Assembly (NCBI RefSeq): GCF_022965805.1
Contig: NC_133103.1
Coordinates: 25,941,462-26,005,461 of the forward strand
Direction: 5' to 3'
DNA from: Primulina eburnea
Taxonomy: Eukaryota; Streptophyta; Magnoliopsida; Lamiales; Gesneriaceae
Length of the DNA: 64,000 nucleotides
Shown here piece after piece: positions 59,121 through 64,000 of the stretch (its first letter is position 1; every line of letters starts with the position of its first letter). The notes below the pieces were generated by a model, which did not search any database, was not told the origin of the DNA, and was given only the letters and a program-made list of their open reading frames with translations. Position numbers and translations under genes: made by a program.

Positions 59121-59134
59121 GTATCAGAGCGGTT
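59121..59134 (+). promoter_or_regulatory. Copia D primer-binding site
   Basis: TGGTATCAGAGCGG, two bases after the LTR, complements initiator tRNA-Met. Confidence 0.9.
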
Positions 59135-59173
59135 GTATCTCGTCTCAGAATATTTCTACTCAAACTATTCATT

Positions 59174-59785
59174 ATGTATTCCTTCAAAAAGATCCCAATA
59201 TTTGCCAGAGAAGACTTCGATGATTGGAAAATCAGGATGCAGGCTCACTTAGCTGCACAAGACGATGATATGTGGTACGTCATCACTGACGGAACAATAA
59301 AGATTCTAAAAGCCAACACAGCAGTTGCAATCACTGATGGGGCACCTCATAGAATTGAAAAGCCCAGAGATGAATGGACTACTAAGGACAAAAGAAAAGC
59401 AAATTTGGACAATGTGGCAAAGGATATACTGTACAAGACACTGGATAAAATAAGTTTCAGCAAGATCAAAATGTGTAAGACAGCTAAAGAAATTTGGGAA
59501 AAGCTGATCCAACTTTGTGAAGAAAATGAACAAAGCAAAGATAATAAACTTTCTGTTGTTGTTCAGAATTTTGATAATATAAAGATGAGAACCGGAGAAT
59601 CGATGCATGAGTATGATGAAAGAGTCAGCTGTATCATCAATGAGCTAAATGCACATGGAAAAGTGTATACCAACAAAGAAGTTGCATTAAAAGTTATCAG
59701 AGATCTTCCCAAGGAGTGGGACGTTAAGACCTTGGCAATGAGGGAGTCCAAGGATCTAAACAAGGTTGAGCTTCATGACGTATTT
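59174..59785 (+). pseudogene. gag: Copia D gag, N-terminal about 204 residues
   Basis: An uninterrupted frame from ATG 59,174. It has the usual plant copia gag start (FAREDFDDWKIRMQAHL, a DUF4219-like motif) and a UBN2/Retrotran_gag_2-like region (IWEKLIQLCEEN, MRTGESMHEYDERV, DLPKEWDVKTLAMRES, LNKVELHDVF). It is truncated at 59,785 by insertion of B2, so zinc knuckle and pol are not in view. TATTT at 59,781-59,785 is the putative target-duplication copy. It is the least mutated ORF in the plus-strand nest, suggesting a young insertion. Confidence 0.9.
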
Positions 59786-61872
59786 TGTAACGCTCGTGAC
59801 TAAAATGCGTAATTAGTGCGGAAGCTTTAAAATATATTCGGAGAAAATGTGTTAATCTAAAAAAAAAATTGGGCAGCATCTCCCCGTAAATAGGACATGC
59901 CACCTGTCTCAAACAACACATAATACACAAGCAAAAGATTTCCATATACATCACATACCAGTAAGTAAAGTATCTACACATCTTGCCAAAACCAAAGCGC
60001 AAAACAAGATTTTCAATGTTTTCCAAACTAGCCAAAAGCTTGACAATAACAAAATAACATCCATTCAAAATATTCAAAGTTTGGCATATTCCCTTCTCTC
60101 GCTTCGACAACTCAGGGATGATCAGTCTTTCATACCTGTGTCTGCATCACATGAACACAACTAGAATGAGTAAAAAACTCAGCAAATGGAATCAATACTA
60201 ACAAGATACATATATATCATTTTATTGTAAAACATAAAACGGATAGCCTCAATTTCATTTTCTTGAAAACATTATCCATCTCATTTCATAAACGTCGAAT
60301 CACCATTAATATCATCCGTCAAGAATCATAATACAACAATACATAGGGATGATATTCATTTCATTGATCAACTGAAGAATTGATAGTTCTTATAAGATAG
60401 TTCATTCATTGCTAACCCTCTTCGTAAAAACGAATCTTATAAGAGGGACACGTACCTCTGCATAAAATGCATCTTATAAGAGAGCACGTATTTTCATCGT
60501 TAATTGGCCAATTACATTGCGGATTTAGAATTGCCAGAGGCAACACCGCTACTATCACTATCAATCCAATCATTCAATCATATAAAACTTCATTCAAGCA
60601 TTTTATCAAACACATTAGAGACATCTTGAAAAGTTTAACTCCTTTCAATCAAAATGCATATAATTGCACTACCATATATACATATTTACATATATATATA
60701 TATATATACATATATTTATATATATATCATGAATGGAATATGAAAGGAGTTAACATCATAAAATCATCAAAACACATACATATAGGATCATGTGATGCAT
60801 TGAAGAAATGATTCCACTTACTACACTTGGAGTACTTGTTTTCCTAAATCTTGATGGTGATCCTACAATAATAAACCCAATAACTAACCATCAACACCAA
60901 AATAACAACAATCACAACCATCATGCCCTAACTTCACCATCTTCATTAACTCAAGAACAAAAAGAAAAACGACTTACCTTTGTCCCTCTCACTAAAAAGA
61001 TGAAGTTCCAACTCCGGATTGAAGATTAATTGCTTGATTGAATAAGAGAAGAAGAAGATGATGAAGAACCTAGCTAAGAATCGATGGAGAAGAGAAATGA
61101 GGAGAAGGGAAATGAGAAAAATGAGAGTCCCAACCGATTTTATACCTTAAAACACCCAAAACACGCTTTTGTACTGTACAGGACGCTCGGGAGGTCATAT
61201 ATTACCGCCACACAAAATTTCAGAACCAGTGGCGCTCGGGCGGTAGTTTCTTACCGCTCGGGCGCCGCTCTGCGCACAGACTCCTCAAAGATCGCCTCCG
61301 AAACGCCTCTTCCCGTCATACTTTGAAAAAATGCTAAACTAGAAAGTTGTAGATCTATGTCTTGGCTTGCTTCTCCAATTGTCCTCATGTCATTTGAAGG
61401 TCTGAGTAAAACGTTATGCTCAATCTCCCAACATGTGTCATTGGAGGAACGACGATACACACAACACACTTTGGGGCGCTTTTGGCTAGTCTTCCACAAT
61501 GATTTGCACAAAACTCCAAATAAGAAAGTTAGAGCCTTATGTCTTATCTTTCTAATGAAAGTGGCCTCACATCATTTGGATCAATATACAAAACATTAAG
61601 CTAAAAACCACAACTACTGCCACAGTTTCATACCGTTTTATCACTTCTATTACTTATTTGGCTAAATATCAACTTTCTATTCTACCCATACATTCTCGGT
61701 TTCATTCTAAATCATTCAATACCATTCCTATCACATCTTGAAACCATAAACCATCACTATTACATCGCATATCCCCGAACGATTATCATAATAAACCATA
61801 AAAGGAATAATGACCATACTTAATCATAATCATTACCTTACATCATATGCATACGAATGTCTAGGCGTTACA
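59786..61872 (-). repeat. Gypsy B2 3' LTR
   Basis: 2,087-bp minus-strand LTR, TGTAACGCCTAG...CGAGCGTTACA, of the B family. Its GC-rich repeat (61,180-61,270) differs from B's: GGCGCTCGGGCGGTA pairs with TACCGCTCGGGCGCC. A minus-strand TATAAAA lies at about 61,140. Its other LTR is outside the window. Confidence 0.9.
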
Positions 61873-61912
61873 ATTCTGCCCTCCTTAAGAAATTTTGTCC
61901 CCAAAATTGCCA

Positions 61913-64000
61913 TTACTGTGCGAATAACTCAGGATATCGCTGCTTCATTTCCTCCTCTGGTTCCCACGTTGCTTCTTCAACCAACTTATTATGCCAAAGA
62001 ATCTTGATAATGCCGATCTCCTTATTCCTTAGTACTTTAACCTTGCGATCTAAAATCTGGATTGGTACTTCTTGATAAGTCAAGTTCGGCATCAGATCCA
62101 ACGCTTCATGTCTGAGAACATGGGAATGGTTCTAGATGTACTTCCTGAGCATTGAGACGTGAATACATTGTGGACTCTATCCAAGTCTGGCGGTAAGGCT
62201 AGATGATATGCTCTTTCTCCAATCCTGTCCAATATATCAAATGGACCGATAAATCTTGGGCTCAGCTTTCCTTTCTTGCCAAATCTCATAATGCCTTTTA
62301 GAGGGGCAATTTTTACAAATACATGATCTCCAACTTCAAATTCCAAAGGACTTCTTCGGTTATCGGCATAACTTTTCTGTCTGGTTTGGGTCGTCTTCAT
62401 TCTATCCTGGATTAAAGTAATCACATCAGCTATCTGTTGAACCAATTCTGTTTCTAACATCTTTCTTTCACCAACATCATCCCAATTCAACGGTGACCTA
62501 CATTTTCTGCCATACAATGCCTCGTATGGTGCCATGCCAATCGTTGCCTGATAACTATTGTTATAAGTAAATTCTGCAAGTGGCAATTTAGAATCCCAAC
62601 TACTAGCAAAATCAATCGTGCAGGCTCTTAGCAAATCTTCAAGAATCTGAATCACTCTCTCTGACTGGCCGTCACTCTAAGGATGATAAGCTGTGCTAAA
62701 AGCCAACCTGGTACCCAAGGCTCTGTGCAAGCTCATCCAAAATTCGGAAGTAAACCTCGGGTCACGGTCAGATACAATTGACACAGGGATACCATGAAGT
62801 CTCACAATCTCAGCTACATAAGCTTCAGAATACTGGTTCACTGTAAACGTCGTCTTGACTGGAAGAAAATGAGCCGACTTGGTTAACATGTCAAGAATCA
62901 CCCAGATGGAGTTGTAACCCTTTGGTGTTCTTGGAAGTCCCGTTACGAAGTCCATGGTGATGTGTTCCCACTTCCACTGAGGTATTGGTAGGGGTTGCAA
63001 AGTTCCAGCAGGTCTTTGATGCTCAATCTTTACCTGCTGACATGTTAGACATTCGGATATGAATTTTGCGATATCACTTTTCATTCCTGGCCACCAGTAG
63101 AGACGTCGGAGATCCTGATACATCTTGGTGCTACCTGGATGTATCGAGTGTGGCGCGGTATGAGCTTCTGTCAAAACATCACGTCGAATATCATCACCAC
63201 TGGGAACATATATCCGACCCCTACACGTTAACAAATCATCAGTGTTCATCGCAAACTCTGTATTTCCTTTCTCATTTGCCATAGATCGCAATTTCATCAA
63301 CTGATTGTCATTAGTTTGCTCCCGTCGTATCCTATCTGCCAACGTAGGTCGAATAACCAAAGCTGAAAGTCTAGCAATGGTCCCTTGCTCTACCATAGCG
63401 ATCTCGCTCCTCTGAAGATCCAATAGCAACGGCTTCTGAATCAATGAGCTCAAAGAAGAAAGTGACTTGCGGCTCAAAGCATCTGCAACGACGATTGCTT
63501 TACCTGGGTGGTAGCTAATGGTAACATCATAATCTGTAACAAGTTCTAACCACATCCTCTGCCGCATATTGAGTTCCTTCTGAGAGAATAGATATTTCAA
63601 GCTTTTATGGTCTGTGAAAACTTCACATTTCTCGCCATACAGATAATGCCTCCATATTTTCAATGCAAAGACCACTGCAGCCAACTCAAGATCGTGGGTG
63701 GGATAATTCTTTTCGTAATCCTTTAACTGGCGAGAAGCATAAGAGATTACTTTCCCACGCTGCATCAGTACAGCTCCAAGTCCCATCTTTGACGCATCAG
63801 TGTAAACAATAAAATCTTCAGTACCAAATGGAAGTGCTAGGATAGGGGCTGATGTCAACTTGTCTTTCAACACTTGAAATCCGTGCTGGCAATCGTTTGT
63901 CCACTCAAACTTCAGCACTTTCCTCGTCAGTTTGGTTAATGGCAGGGCTATTTTTGAAAAATTGGCAATAAAACGTCGATTATAACCCGCCAAACCAAGA
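61913..64000 (-). pseudogene. pol: Gypsy B2 pol: RNase H, integrase, chromodomain (partial)
   Basis: Minus strand, entering at the window edge in the RT-RNase H connection (AGYNRRFIANF). The RNase H has [25 protein letters not shown] and [16 protein letters not shown]. The integrase zinc finger (HTAPHSIH...CLTCQQ) and core (MDFVTGLPRT, SDRDPRF) run in one frame to 62,677, where a TAG replaces Gln in YHPQSDGQ. The post-core frame (62,655-62,092) shifts near 62,165. The chromodomain-like tail (PIQILDRKVKVL, EEATWEPEEEM) ends at 61,913. It is less damaged than either B copy. Confidence 0.92.

Noticed and set aside
59174..59785. A host gene encoding a 209-residue protein
   Set aside because: It follows a copia LTR and PBS and has plant copia gag motifs; its apparent C-terminus is read-through into the B2 LTR.

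Overview
The window looks like plant nuclear heterochromatin, most likely from a eudicot. It contains no recognisable host gene, and almost every base can be assigned to an LTR retrotransposon or a fragment of one. The evidence for a plant is: Ty3/gypsy polyproteins with a C-terminal chromodomain-like tail (Tekay/Del-type chromoviruses), primer-binding sites matching plant initiator tRNA-Met (TGGTATCAGAGC), a Cassandra-type TRIM carrying a 5S rRNA-like segment, and a plant copia gag. I cannot name the species.

The dominant structure is a very large inverted duplication. Bases 1-21,162 are the reverse complement of about 38,063-58,788, around a 16.9-kb unique spacer. The left arm is still paired at the window edge, so it may be longer. 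Sampled stretches of the arms differ by about 2-3 % plus indels, so this is not one sequence printed twice.

I use local labels for the elements. E (minus) is the oldest host; only its gag and leader are in view (31,065-32,352). F (minus, CATATG-rich LTR family) is inserted in E. It spans 21,162-31,064, carries two solo LTRs (G at 22,100-23,753 and K at 24,593-28,114), and is cut off in RNase H at 21,162. A (plus) is inserted at the end of E's 5' LTR: its 5' LTR is 32,353-35,067 and its gag starts at 35,303. A is interrupted in gag by B (35,373-43,811, TSD GAGGG), in pol by Cassandra (48,126-57,469), and in its 3' LTR by copia D (from 58,079). Cassandra is interrupted by C (48,752-57,236, TSD GTACA), and C's gag by an unnamed 588-bp TRIM (51,939-52,526, TSD AGTTG). 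D's gag is interrupted by B2 (minus, from 59,786), a second member of the B family that runs off the right edge.

The left arm repeats the same nest in reverse order: D LTR (1-710), A LTR (711-1,060), A pol end, Cassandra, C with its TRIM (1,555-10,362), Cassandra, A pol and gag (10,984-15,288), B 3' LTR (15,294-17,474), and B pol to mid-gag (17,475-21,162).

All coding regions are broken by stops, frameshifts or deletions, so no element in view looks autonomous; B2 and F are the least damaged. Several lesions are shared by both arms (loss of B's protease Asp, a stop before B's RT, loss of C's gag ATG) and so predate the duplication. Others are arm-specific. The features that most deserve follow-up are the inverted duplication and its junction, and the fact that each LTR family carries its own cluster of short palindromes, most strikingly GCGCATATGCGC arrays in the C/F/G family.
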